Shown one piece after another: positions 1 through 6,372 of a stretch of DNA of 35,436 nt (its first letter is position 1; the number at the start of each line of letters is the position of its first letter). Location: the NCBI GenBank assembly GCA_035764655.1, contig DASTYU010000055.1:1-35436 (forward strand), read 5' to 3'. Under the pieces are notes generated by a model. It was not told where the DNA came from. It did not search any database and saw only the letters and a list, made by a program, of their open reading frames with translations. Origin of the DNA: DASTYU01 sp035764655. Its GTDB lineage: Bacteria; Chloroflexota; Limnocylindria; Limnocylindrales; CSP1-4. The position numbers and the translations under genes were made by a program.

Positions 1-356
1 ATGGCCCGGAGATGCTCCATCGCGAGCGCGCCGATCCTCGACGAGGGCACTTCCGACGCACCCGCCGCACGCAGCTCCGACTCGATCTCGTCGGCCGCCT
101 GCTCTGCCGCGCCGTCCGCCACCGGCCGCCGGGTCAGTGCCTTGCGCAGGCCCGATACCAGCTTCGCCTTGTCGAACTCCTGGCGCGTGCCGTCGCGCTT
201 GACGATGACGAGGCGGGCCGCCTCGACGCGCTCATAGGTCGTGAACCGGGTCGCGCACGACGCGCACTCGCGCCGGCGCCGGATGGTGGCCGAGTCGTCG
301 AGGTCGCGCGAGTCGATGACGCGGGTGTCCCGCGTCCCGCACTGGGGGCAGCGCAT
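1..356 (-). CDS. nrdR: Transcriptional repressor NrdR (C-terminus cut by window edge)
   Basis: NrdR is the zinc-ribbon/ATP-cone repressor of ribonucleotide reductase genes. Translating the minus strand from the ATG at 356 gives MRCPQCGTRDTRVIDSRD, then RRRRECASCATRFTTYER. These are the diagnostic N-terminal four-cysteine zinc ribbon and DNA-binding arginines of NrdR. An ATP-cone follows (VIVKRDGTRQEFDKAKLVSGL). About 118 residues are visible, against a usual 150 to 160, so only the C-terminal end is missing. An AGGAG ribosome site lies just upstream of the ATG. Two palindromes resembling NrdR boxes sit 20 to 70 bp upstream, suggesting autoregulation. It is the last visible gene of a minus-strand block containing an acyl-CoA dehydrogenase and etfBA. 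Confidence 0.95.
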   Translation of the reverse strand, partial: MRCPQCGTRDTRVIDSRDLDDSATIRRRRECASCATRFTTYERVEAARLVIVKRDGTRQEFDKAKLVSGLRKALTRRPVADGAAEQAADEIESELRAAGASEVPSSRIGALAMEHLRA

Positions 357-375
357 CCTACTCCTGCTCGCTCAT

Positions 376-424
376 ACCACAAGGGATAGTGGTCTCCCAC
401 GAGGATACCACTACATGGTGTGGT
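376..424 (-). promoter_or_regulatory. Pair of NrdR-box-like palindromes upstream of nrdR
   Basis: Two 18-bp imperfect palindromes, 376-393 (ACCACAAGGGATAGTGGT) and 407-424 (ACCACTACATGGTGTGGT), have centres exactly 31 bp apart. Known NrdR operators are paired palindromes with CAC/GTG arms spaced about three helical turns (31-32 bp), and this matches. The site-to-NrdR assignment is inferred from spacing, arm sequence and position in front of nrdR. The distal box overlaps the last codons and the TAG stop of the upstream gene (411-413). Possible -10 elements TATCCT (between the boxes) and TATGAG (after the proximal box) on the minus strand would be covered by a bound repressor. Confidence 0.7.
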
Positions 425-1007
425 TCGAGGCGTCGTCTCGGGCATCGGTCAGCTCGGGCGTGAGCGCCTGCCAGGACCCCCCAGGCGAGCGGCTGGCTTC
501 GAGATCCTCGGCCCGGGCGGCGTGGCGCGTAATCGCTTCACGGGCGTGGATGAGGTTGAGGTAGCCGCGCTTGATCGAGGTCTGCGCCTCGAGCTCGCGC
601 CCGCCCCGCCGGACCGCGGCGAGGATCGTCGCGCCGTGCTCGACCATGTCGATGGCCCGCTTCGCCCGATCGAGGTCCGACACGATGTCGCGGGCGATCG
701 CCTCGGCCTCGGGCGGACCCTTGAGGGCGCGCGCCTCGTCGGCGTAGCGCGTGATCGCATCGCCGGTGGCTGCGACCGTGTCGCCCAGGCCCTCCGCGGA
801 GAGCTGCTGGCGGCGCACGCCGTCGATCCGCTGGGCGGCTCCGTCCAGCGACATCCCGATCCGCTCGTTGAGGTCGCGAACCGTGGAGCGGAAGTTCTGG
901 ATCTCGCGCTGGCTCGCGATCAGCCGGCCTGCCCGCCGAAGAATGATCACCGATGCTGCCGCGAGGGCGATGAATGCGGCGAGCGGCAGGAGCAGGACCG
1001 GTTCCAC
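411..1007 (-). CDS. Membrane-anchored helical protein of unknown function
   Basis: The GTG start at 1007 gives 198 residues. One hydrophobic helix lies at about residues 4-24 (VLLLPLAAFIALAAASVIIL). A basic patch (RRAGR) follows, which predicts a cytoplasmic body, then a long charged heptad-rich stretch that looks like a coiled coil to about residue 180. There is no signal-peptide cleavage site and no enzymatic motif. It starts 11 bp after the etfA stop and ends inside the distal NrdR-like box, so it is probably co-transcribed with acyl-CoA dehydrogenase and etfBA. I do not recognise the family. The layout resembles small membrane-tethered coiled-coil proteins such as DUF948, but this is only a likeness. 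Confidence 0.75.
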   Translation of the reverse strand: MEPVLLLPLAAFIALAAASVIILRRAGRLIASQREIQNFRSTVRDLNERIGMSLDGAAQRIDGVRRQQLSAEGLGDTVAATGDAITRYADEARALKGPPEAEAIARDIVSDLDRAKRAIDMVEHGATILAAVRRGGRELEAQTSIKRGYLNLIHAREAITRHAARAEDLEASRSPGGSWQALTPELTDARDDASNHTM

Positions 1008-1018
1008 GCTCAGCGGCC

Positions 1019-1996
1019 TCAGCCGGACCGGGCGCGTAACTCGGCAAGCACCGCCTTGCCAACCTCGAACAGGTCACCGACCACGATCATGTCTGCGAAC
1101 TCCGCGATGGGGGCGTCGGGGTCGCGATTGATGGCGACGATCGTGCCCGCGGTCTGCATCCCGACCTTGTGCTGGATCGCGCCGCTGATGCCGAGCGCGA
1201 AGTAGAGCTGCGGCTTGACGATCTTGCCGGTCTGGCCGATCTGCTGGCTGTACGCGATCCAGCCCGAATCGACCGCCGCGCGGGTGGCCCCGACGACGCC
1301 ACCGAGCGCCTCGGCCAGCTCCTCGACGAGCCCGAAGCCGTCCTCGCTGCCAACGCCGCGACCACCGGCGACGATCACCTTGGCTTCCTCGATGGGCACG
1401 GCGGCCGATGCCTCGGAGACGCGCTCCACGACGCGCACCGCGGGCTGGGAGAGGCCTTCCGCATTCTCGTGGGGTTCGACCGTCCCGGGCGCATCGAGCG
1501 GTGTGGCGGTCACGACGTTGGGCCGCACCGTGACGATGCCCGCGTCCGTGGTGAATCGGCTGGTCGTCGTGAGCTTGCCGCCGAACACGCTCATCTCGAC
1601 GACCGGGCTGCCGTCGGACCAGCTGGCGGCGACCGCGTTCCCCAGCACGCCCCAGCCGGTCAGCGCCGACAGGGCTCCGGCAAGATCGCGCCCGTCGGGG
1701 CCGGAGCCGACGAAGTCGAACTCCCGGGTGTCGTTGCCGAGGATGTGGGCGATCCGCTCGGCGGCGACCATCGCCCACGGCCGGTCCGCCGCGGCCGGTT
1801 CGGTCACGGCGAGGACGCGCGGCAGGTAGCGGGCGAGCTCCTGGGCGGCCGGACCGGGATCCGCAGCGACGACGATCCCCGCCACGTCCTGGCCGCCCTC
1901 CGCGGCCACGGTCCGTGCCAGCGTGGCGACCTCGGTCGAGATGTTGGCCAGGTGGCCGTCGGGGGTGACCTCGCCGATGACGTAGATGCCGCCCAT
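1019..1996 (-). CDS. etfA: Electron transfer flavoprotein alpha subunit
   Basis: This is the FAD-binding subunit of the ETF heterodimer, which accepts electrons from acyl-CoA dehydrogenases and passes them to a membrane quinone oxidoreductase. It has 325 residues, normal for the family. The N-terminal half is the ETF alpha/beta domain. The C-terminal FAD domain starts near residue 205 with the conserved GGRGVGS (211-217). It continues through GQTGKIVKPQLYFALGISGA (254-273) to the AINRDPDAPIAEFADMIVVG segment. The ATG overlaps the etfB stop by one base (TGATG), indicating translational coupling. The adjacent acyl-CoA dehydrogenase is the likely electron donor, and the DUF224 protein at 6373-8493 the likely acceptor. 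Confidence 0.97.
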   Translation of the reverse strand: MGGIYVIGEVTPDGHLANISTEVATLARTVAAEGGQDVAGIVVAADPGPAAQELARYLPRVLAVTEPAAADRPWAMVAAERIAHILGNDTREFDFVGSGPDGRDLAGALSALTGWGVLGNAVAASWSDGSPVVEMSVFGGKLTTTSRFTTDAGIVTVRPNVVTATPLDAPGTVEPHENAEGLSQPAVRVVERVSEASAAVPIEEAKVIVAGGRGVGSEDGFGLVEELAEALGGVVGATRAAVDSGWIAYSQQIGQTGKIVKPQLYFALGISGAIQHKVGMQTAGTIVAINRDPDAPIAEFADMIVVGDLFEVGKAVLAELRARSG

Positions 1997-2796
1997 CAGT
2001 TCGACCCCTTCAGCAGGCGGCGTTCCGCGAGGAAGTCCACGAGCTGGCGCGCGGCGTCATCGGGAGCATCGCGCACCACGCGGGTCGCCCCGCGCGCCTC
2101 CGGCGGCGTGCTGTCGACGACCGCGGTGGTCGCCACGCCACCGCCCACGCCCGAACCGTCCACGCCGAGGTCGCCGAGGGCGCGCGTCTCGATCGTTCGC
2201 GACCGCGCTGCCATGATTCCCTTGAGCGACGGGTAGCGTGGCTCGCCGAGTGCCTGCGTGCACGAGATGAGCGCGGGCATGGGCGCTTCGAGGACGTCGA
2301 AGCCGGTCGCGCTGATCCGCCGGACGCGGACGGTGGCGGCTCCCGGGTCGGGCTCGATCTTCGCCGCGTAGGACAGGTACGGCAGCCGCCGCAGCGCCGC
2401 GACCCCGGCGGGAACCACCCCGGCGACCCCATCCGAGGTGTCGACGCCGGCCAGCACGAGATCGAATTCGAGCGCTTCGAGGGCCGCCGCGAGCACGCGG
2501 GCCGTGGACAGCGTGTCCGAGCCCTCGAGCGCCGGATCGGTGACGTGGACGCCGCTTTGGGCCCCCATCGCCAGCGCCTTGCGCATCGTGTCGGGCGCGT
2601 TCGGCGGCGCCATCGACACGAGCGTCACCTCACCGCCGTGCTCCTCGATGAGCTTGAGCGCGGCTTCGAGCGCGTACTCATCGTTGCCGTTGACGACGGC
2701 CGGCGCCGCGGCCCGGTCCAGCCTACCGTCCGGTCCCAGGCGTTCGGCGCCCGACGCTGGATCGGGGACTGGCTTGACGAGAACGACGATGCGCAC
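1996..2796 (-). CDS. etfB: Electron transfer flavoprotein beta subunit
   Basis: This is the AMP-binding partner of EtfA. It has 266 residues and begins MRIVVLVKPVPDP, the family start. It carries the characteristic NGNDEYALEAAL, then GVDTSDGVAGVVPAGVAALR, and the ARSRTIE segment near the end of the core, which forms part of the partner-recognition region. The start is GTG at 2796 with a strong GGAGGG ribosome site about 10 bases upstream. A 60-bp gap separates it from the acyl-CoA dehydrogenase upstream, and its stop overlaps the etfA start. The C-terminal 40 residues are Gly/Val/Ala-rich, as is common in high-GC genomes. Confidence 0.97.
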   Translation of the reverse strand: MRIVVLVKPVPDPASGAERLGPDGRLDRAAAPAVVNGNDEYALEAALKLIEEHGGEVTLVSMAPPNAPDTMRKALAMGAQSGVHVTDPALEGSDTLSTARVLAAALEALEFDLVLAGVDTSDGVAGVVPAGVAALRRLPYLSYAAKIEPDPGAATVRVRRISATGFDVLEAPMPALISCTQALGEPRYPSLKGIMAARSRTIETRALGDLGVDGSGVGGGVATTAVVDSTPPEARGATRVVRDAPDDAARQLVDFLAERRLLKGSN

Positions 2797-2856
2797 GAAC
2801 CGGGTTCCCTCCCTGCGTTGGGCGTGGCGGCAGGCCGGATGGCGGGCTGTCTCCCG

Positions 2857-4029
2857 TCAGCCGTCCTTGCCGAGGAGTGCTCTGGCGATCACGAGACGCT
2901 GCACCTGTTGGGTCCCCTCGTAGAGCTGGGTGATCTTCGCGTCGCGCATCATCCGCTCGACCGGGAACTCATCGATGTAGCCGTAGCCGCCCAGGACCTG
3001 GACAGCGTCCGTCGTGACCCGCATGGCGGTGTCACCGGCCACGAGTTTACACATCGCGGCCCATCGACCCGCGTCCGGCGAGCCGGCGTCGATCTCGACG
3101 CATGCCTTGTACAGCAGCTGGCGCGCGGCCTCGGTCGACGCGTCCATGTCGGCCAGCATCGCGCCCACCATCTGCAGGTCTCCGATGCGCTTGCCGAACT
3201 GGCGGCGCTCCTGCGCGTAGCGCGTCGCCACCTCCAGCGCGCCCTGCGCGATGCCCACGGCCTGTGCCGCGATCCCCGGCCGCGACCGCTCGAAGGTGCG
3301 CATGGCGATGCCGAAACCGTCGCCCTCTTCGCCGATGAGGTTGGCCGCGGGAACCCGGACGCCGGCAAACGCCAGTTCCGCGGTCGGGCTGCCGCGGATG
3401 CCCATCTTGTGCTCGATCCTCGGCACGGAGAAGCCGTCCGTCGGCACCTCGACCACGAAGCACGACAGGCGCCGATGGCGCGGCGCTTCGGGATCCGTGA
3501 GGGCAAAGACCGTGATCAGGTCGGCCACCGAGCCGTGGCTGATGAACCGCTTCGAGCCGTCGATGACGTAGTTGTCGCCGTCACGGACGGCACGCGTCCT
3601 CGTCGAGGCCACGTCGGAACCCGCTTCCGCTTCGGTCAGGGCAAATGCGATCAGCTGCTGCCCAGCAGCCAGCCCCGGCAGCCAGCGCTCCTGCTGTTCG
3701 GCCGTGCCGGACAGGATGATCGGCAGCGCGCCGAGCTCCTGCACTGCGAGGATCAGTCCGCTCGTCGCGCAGACCCGGCTGATCTGCTCGATCGCCAGGC
3801 ACAACGACAGCAGCTCGCCGCCGATGCCCCCGTACTGCTCCGCGAACGGCAGGGCGAGGATGTCGTGCGAAGCGAGCAGCGCGCGCACGTCCTGCGGGAA
3901 TTCCGCCGACTTGTCGATCTCCGCGGCGCGCGGCGCGATCTGCTCGTCGGCCAGCACGCGAACGGCGTCGCGCAGCATCGACTGCTCGTCGGTGAGTCGG
4001 TAGACGGGGCTGGTGGGCGGGGCAGTCAC
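2857..4029 (-). CDS. Acyl-CoA dehydrogenase
   Basis: This FAD-dependent enzyme oxidises an acyl-CoA to its trans-2-enoyl-CoA and reduces ETF. The frame carries the family signatures ALTEAEAGSD (flavin and substrate contact), SKRFISHG, the RRQFGKRI segment and QVLGGYGY near the C-terminus. The catalytic base is probably Glu371, in the QLYEGTQQ motif of short-chain-type enzymes. I chose GTG at 4029 (390 residues). The open frame runs back to an ATG at 4068 and a GTG at 4092, but that extra stretch lacks homology-like content and a ribosome site. A TACGAT hexamer seven bases before the GTG suggests a leaderless transcript. It is first in the block with etfB and etfA; the substrate chain length cannot be read from sequence. 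Confidence 0.95.
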   Translation of the reverse strand: MTAPPTSPVYRLTDEQSMLRDAVRVLADEQIAPRAAEIDKSAEFPQDVRALLASHDILALPFAEQYGGIGGELLSLCLAIEQISRVCATSGLILAVQELGALPIILSGTAEQQERWLPGLAAGQQLIAFALTEAEAGSDVASTRTRAVRDGDNYVIDGSKRFISHGSVADLITVFALTDPEAPRHRRLSCFVVEVPTDGFSVPRIEHKMGIRGSPTAELAFAGVRVPAANLIGEEGDGFGIAMRTFERSRPGIAAQAVGIAQGALEVATRYAQERRQFGKRIGDLQMVGAMLADMDASTEAARQLLYKACVEIDAGSPDAGRWAAMCKLVAGDTAMRVTTDAVQVLGGYGYIDEFPVERMMRDAKITQLYEGTQQVQRLVIARALLGKDG

Positions 4030-4196
4030 CAGCGAGATCGTAGCAGCGCAGGTCCCAGTCGAGGGCATGACGATCTGACATGCCCGTGACATGCGAATCG
4101 GATGAATCCCTGAATTTCTGCAAGGCGTACACTGCCCGCACGAGCGGCGAGTCGCGCGGGGGCATGTACTCCAGCCGCGGACAGGAGAGCGTCCCG

Positions 4197-4427
4197 ATGG
4201 ATGACCTCACCCTGATGGCTCTGGTCGCTGCCGCGGTGGTTGGGCTTATCGCCTCGATCATGGTGCTGCGCCACGAGCGCCAGGTGGCCGAGGCCACGGC
4301 GGGCGATGTCGAGGCTCATTCCTTTGCCGTCGCGACGGAAGGGATGAAGCGCTGCCCCAGCTGCGGGATGGGCAACCTCGTCACCGACCGCACGTGCGCC
4401 GCGTGCAAGAAGCCGCTACCCGCCTGA
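4197..4427 (+). CDS. Small membrane protein with C-terminal zinc ribbon
   Basis: The 76-residue protein begins MDDLTLMALVAAAVVGLIAS. It has one transmembrane helix (about residues 5-24), a charged linker, and a C-terminal zinc ribbon with two CxxC knuckles (CPSCGMGN and CAACKK). The ATG at 4197 is chosen over the longer open frame from 4080. It has an AGGAGA ribosome site eight bases upstream, and the longer form would put a polar leader before the helix. It lies divergent to the acyl-CoA dehydrogenase and 10 bp ahead of the DUF1801 gene. No function is known; short TM-plus-zinc-ribbon proteins are common and mostly uncharacterised. Confidence 0.8.
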   Translation: MDDLTLMALVAAAVVGLIASIMVLRHERQVAEATAGDVEAHSFAVATEGMKRCPSCGMGNLVTDRTCAACKKPLPA

Positions 4428-4437
4428 CAATCCGCCG

Positions 4438-4812
4438 ATGGCGGCGACGACCATCGACGAGTACATCGCGGGATTGGGTGGCGACTGGCGGTCCGAGATG
4501 GTCGCGCGCCTTCGGCGGATCGTCGATTCGGCGGCGCCCGAGGCGACGTCGACGATCAAGTGGGCGCAGCCGGTCTGGGAATCGAACGGCCCGTTCGCCT
4601 ACATCAAGGCGTTCGGGAGTTCGGTGAACATCGGCTTCTGGCGGGGCACGCAGCTCGACGACGGGGCGGGGATCCTCGAGGGGGAGGGTGAGCGCATGAA
4701 GCACCTCAGCCTCCGCGAAGGTGACCCGATCCCGGCGGACGAACTGGCTGGGTTCGTCCGCCAGGCGGTCGAGCTCAACCGGGAGCACGGAAGTCCCGCG
4801 CGAACCCGGTAG
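4438..4812 (+). CDS. DUF1801 domain protein
   Basis: The protein has 124 residues and covers the whole YdhG-like DUF1801 fold. The N-terminal helix region is IDEYIAGLGGDWRSEMVARL, followed by the hallmark IKWAQPVW. AFGSSVNIGFWRG and the loop GILEGEGERMKHLSLREGD come next, then a C-terminal helix. Members have been linked to iron-chaperone-like (frataxin-fold) structures, but no reaction is established. The ATG at 4438 follows the zinc-ribbon gene by 10 bp, so the two probably share a transcript. It converges on the lipoprotein gene with a 9-bp gap. Confidence 0.85.
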   Translation: MAATTIDEYIAGLGGDWRSEMVARLRRIVDSAAPEATSTIKWAQPVWESNGPFAYIKAFGSSVNIGFWRGTQLDDGAGILEGEGERMKHLSLREGDPIPADELAGFVRQAVELNREHGSPARTR

Positions 4813-4821
4813 GCTCCGGGA

Positions 4822-5898
4822 TCAGCTTTCGGGGAAGAAGAGCCCGAGCGTCCCCATCGAGTCGGCCTCGCCGGCCACGGTGTTGTCGGCCGGATCGACC
4901 GCGTAGGAGGCGCCCCCAGCGGTCGTGACCCACACGGCGCCGGCTCCGGTCGAGACCTTCACGGCGCCGCCCTCGGCGTCGCCGAGCGGGATGGTGGCGG
5001 CGACCTGGCCGGTTGCCGGGTCGATGCGGTAGAGGGTGGTGCCGTCGGGGCCGGTCCCGGCCACCGCCCACACTCCGCCGGAACCCACGGCGATCGAACC
5101 GGCCTCGGCCGGGATCTCGATCGTGGTGAGCTCCTTGGTTGCGGGGTCGAACTTGGCGACGCCCGGCACGCCGGTCATGCCGTCGGGGAAGATCGAGCCG
5201 GCCAGCCAGACCGCCCCATCGCCCGAGTCGATCGCGTCGACGACCATCTGGATCTTCTGGTCGGTCAGCGCGCCCGTGGCGGGGTCGACCGCGTAGAGCG
5301 TCGTGGCCATCTCGGGGCTGCTGCCCACGAGCCACACGCCATCAGCACCGGCCTCGACGTCGAAGAACGAGAGCCCTTCGGCCGCCGCGATCGGCGCCCC
5401 GGCGGTGTTCGAGGCGGCGTCGATCTGGACGAGGGACGTGCCGGCTCCCGGGATGCCGTAGAGGACCCAGGTGGCGTCCTGGCCGGCGCTCACATCGAAG
5501 AGGCCCTCCGACGACGGGGCGGCGATCTCGGCGACGGTCGAACCGGCCGCCGGGTCGACGCGCAGGACGCTGCCGGTGTCGGTGCCGAGCCACAGGTGGC
5601 CCGCGGCCTGGTCCATGGCGTAGACCGAGCCCTCGACGTCGAGGATCTCGTCGACCTGGCCGTTGTCCGGGTCCACGCGGACGAGGCCACCGCCGCCGGA
5701 CTGGTCGAAGGTGTAGAAGGAGCGCGCGCCGGCGGGCGCGAGTGACGATTCGGACGTGGTCGTTTCCGTGGTGTCGGTTGTTGCGTCGGGCACGGTCTGG
5801 GTGATGCCGGTCGACGCGGCGTTTCCGCACGCGATGGCGACGACGGCAGCGAGGGGCAGCAGCGCGAATCGGAGGCGCTGCGTGACGGACGAAGACAT
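4822..5898 (-). CDS. Beta-propeller lipoprotein (Vgb/YVTN-like repeats)
   Basis: This is an exported, lipid-anchored protein of 358 residues. The N-terminus MSSSVTQRLRFALLPLAAVV ends in IACG, a lipobox with the lipidated cysteine near residue 24. A Thr/Ser-rich linker (TTDTTETTTSESS) follows. The rest is about seven blades of a beta-propeller, each carrying a 'VDPxxG' turn (VDPDNGQV, VDPATGAL, FDPATKEL, IDPATGQV, VDPADNTV) and an 'AVW' strand. The ATG at 5898 has a GGGAGA site upstream; the open frame extends to 6009 but would bury the signal peptide. The fold resembles virginiamycin-B-lyase and YVTN-type propellers, but no lyase activity is implied. The ligand is unknown. Confidence 0.85.
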   Translation of the reverse strand: MSSSVTQRLRFALLPLAAVVAIACGNAASTGITQTVPDATTDTTETTTSESSLAPAGARSFYTFDQSGGGGLVRVDPDNGQVDEILDVEGSVYAMDQAAGHLWLGTDTGSVLRVDPAAGSTVAEIAAPSSEGLFDVSAGQDATWVLYGIPGAGTSLVQIDAASNTAGAPIAAAEGLSFFDVEAGADGVWLVGSSPEMATTLYAVDPATGALTDQKIQMVVDAIDSGDGAVWLAGSIFPDGMTGVPGVAKFDPATKELTTIEIPAEAGSIAVGSGGVWAVAGTGPDGTTLYRIDPATGQVAATIPLGDAEGGAVKVSTGAGAVWVTTAGGASYAVDPADNTVAGEADSMGTLGLFFPES

Positions 5899-6030
5899 GG
5901 CGGCGGGCTCTCCCTGGGCGATTCGAAAGCGCAAACTCCGCGGAGCGTGCGCCCGCTTGCGGAAGGTCACCACCGACATTCGTCGAGGTCGGACGTGGTC
6001 GAACGTCACCGGGAGCGGTCACGGCGTCGT

Positions 6031-6175
6031 GTTGGCTGCCAGCCAACGAATCCGGCAGATAACCGCGGCAATCGGCCTCCAGCGGGCCGGACGTTGGCTG
6101 CCGGCCCACGAACGGCGGCGAACCGTCGCTTTGGGCCGGCTAACCGTTCAAATCGTTGGCTGCCGGCCCACGAAC
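6031..6175. repeat. Tandem palindromic repeat, 62-bp period, three units
   Basis: A core beginning GTTGGCTGCC starts at 6031, 6093 and 6155, exactly 62 bp apart each time. Units 2 and 3 are identical over at least 21 bases (6093-6113 and 6155-6175). Unit 1 is a perfect palindrome, GTTGGCTG-C-CAGCCAAC (6031-6047). In units 2 and 3 the second half is CCGGCCC, pairing instead with GGGCCGG upstream (6084-6090 and 6133-6140). AACCGCGGC recurs at 6061 and 6173. The array lies in the 474-bp spacer between the DUF224 gene and the lipoprotein gene, about 130 bp ahead of the latter. Confidence 0.85.
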
Positions 6176-6316
6176 CGCGGCTGGAAGGGGCAGGGCGCAG
6201 CCGCCTCGAATTCCGCCATCTACGCGTGGCCTGCGTACCAGGCACGAAATCGCAGTCCTGGACGGCCCGAGTTAGCCACCAGGAGCTACCTGACGGCGAT
6301 GTGGACCGCGAGATCA

Positions 6317-6347
6317 TGCCTGACACGCACCCGGTGCGTATCTGGCA
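6317..6347 (-). terminator. Stem-loop after the DUF224 gene, putative terminator
   Basis: ACGCAC-CCG-GTGCGT (6325-6339) is a perfect 6-bp stem with a 3-base loop, extended by TGCC/GGCA at 6317-6320 and 6344-6347. It lies 26 bp beyond the stop of the minus-strand gene ending at 6373. It has no U-tract, so intrinsic termination is uncertain. The remaining spacer (about 6176-6316) shows no gene. Confidence 0.5.
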
Positions 6348-6372
6348 GGAATCGGCCGCTCCCCCCGGCCGC

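Noticed and set aside
4076..4095. Direct repeat TGACATGC...TGACATGC as a regulator site
   Set aside because: Only two short copies, and the spacing fits no regulator I can name.
6031..6175. CRISPR array reading of the 62-bp repeat
   Set aside because: Only three units, spacers themselves carry related sequence, and no cas genes are in the window.
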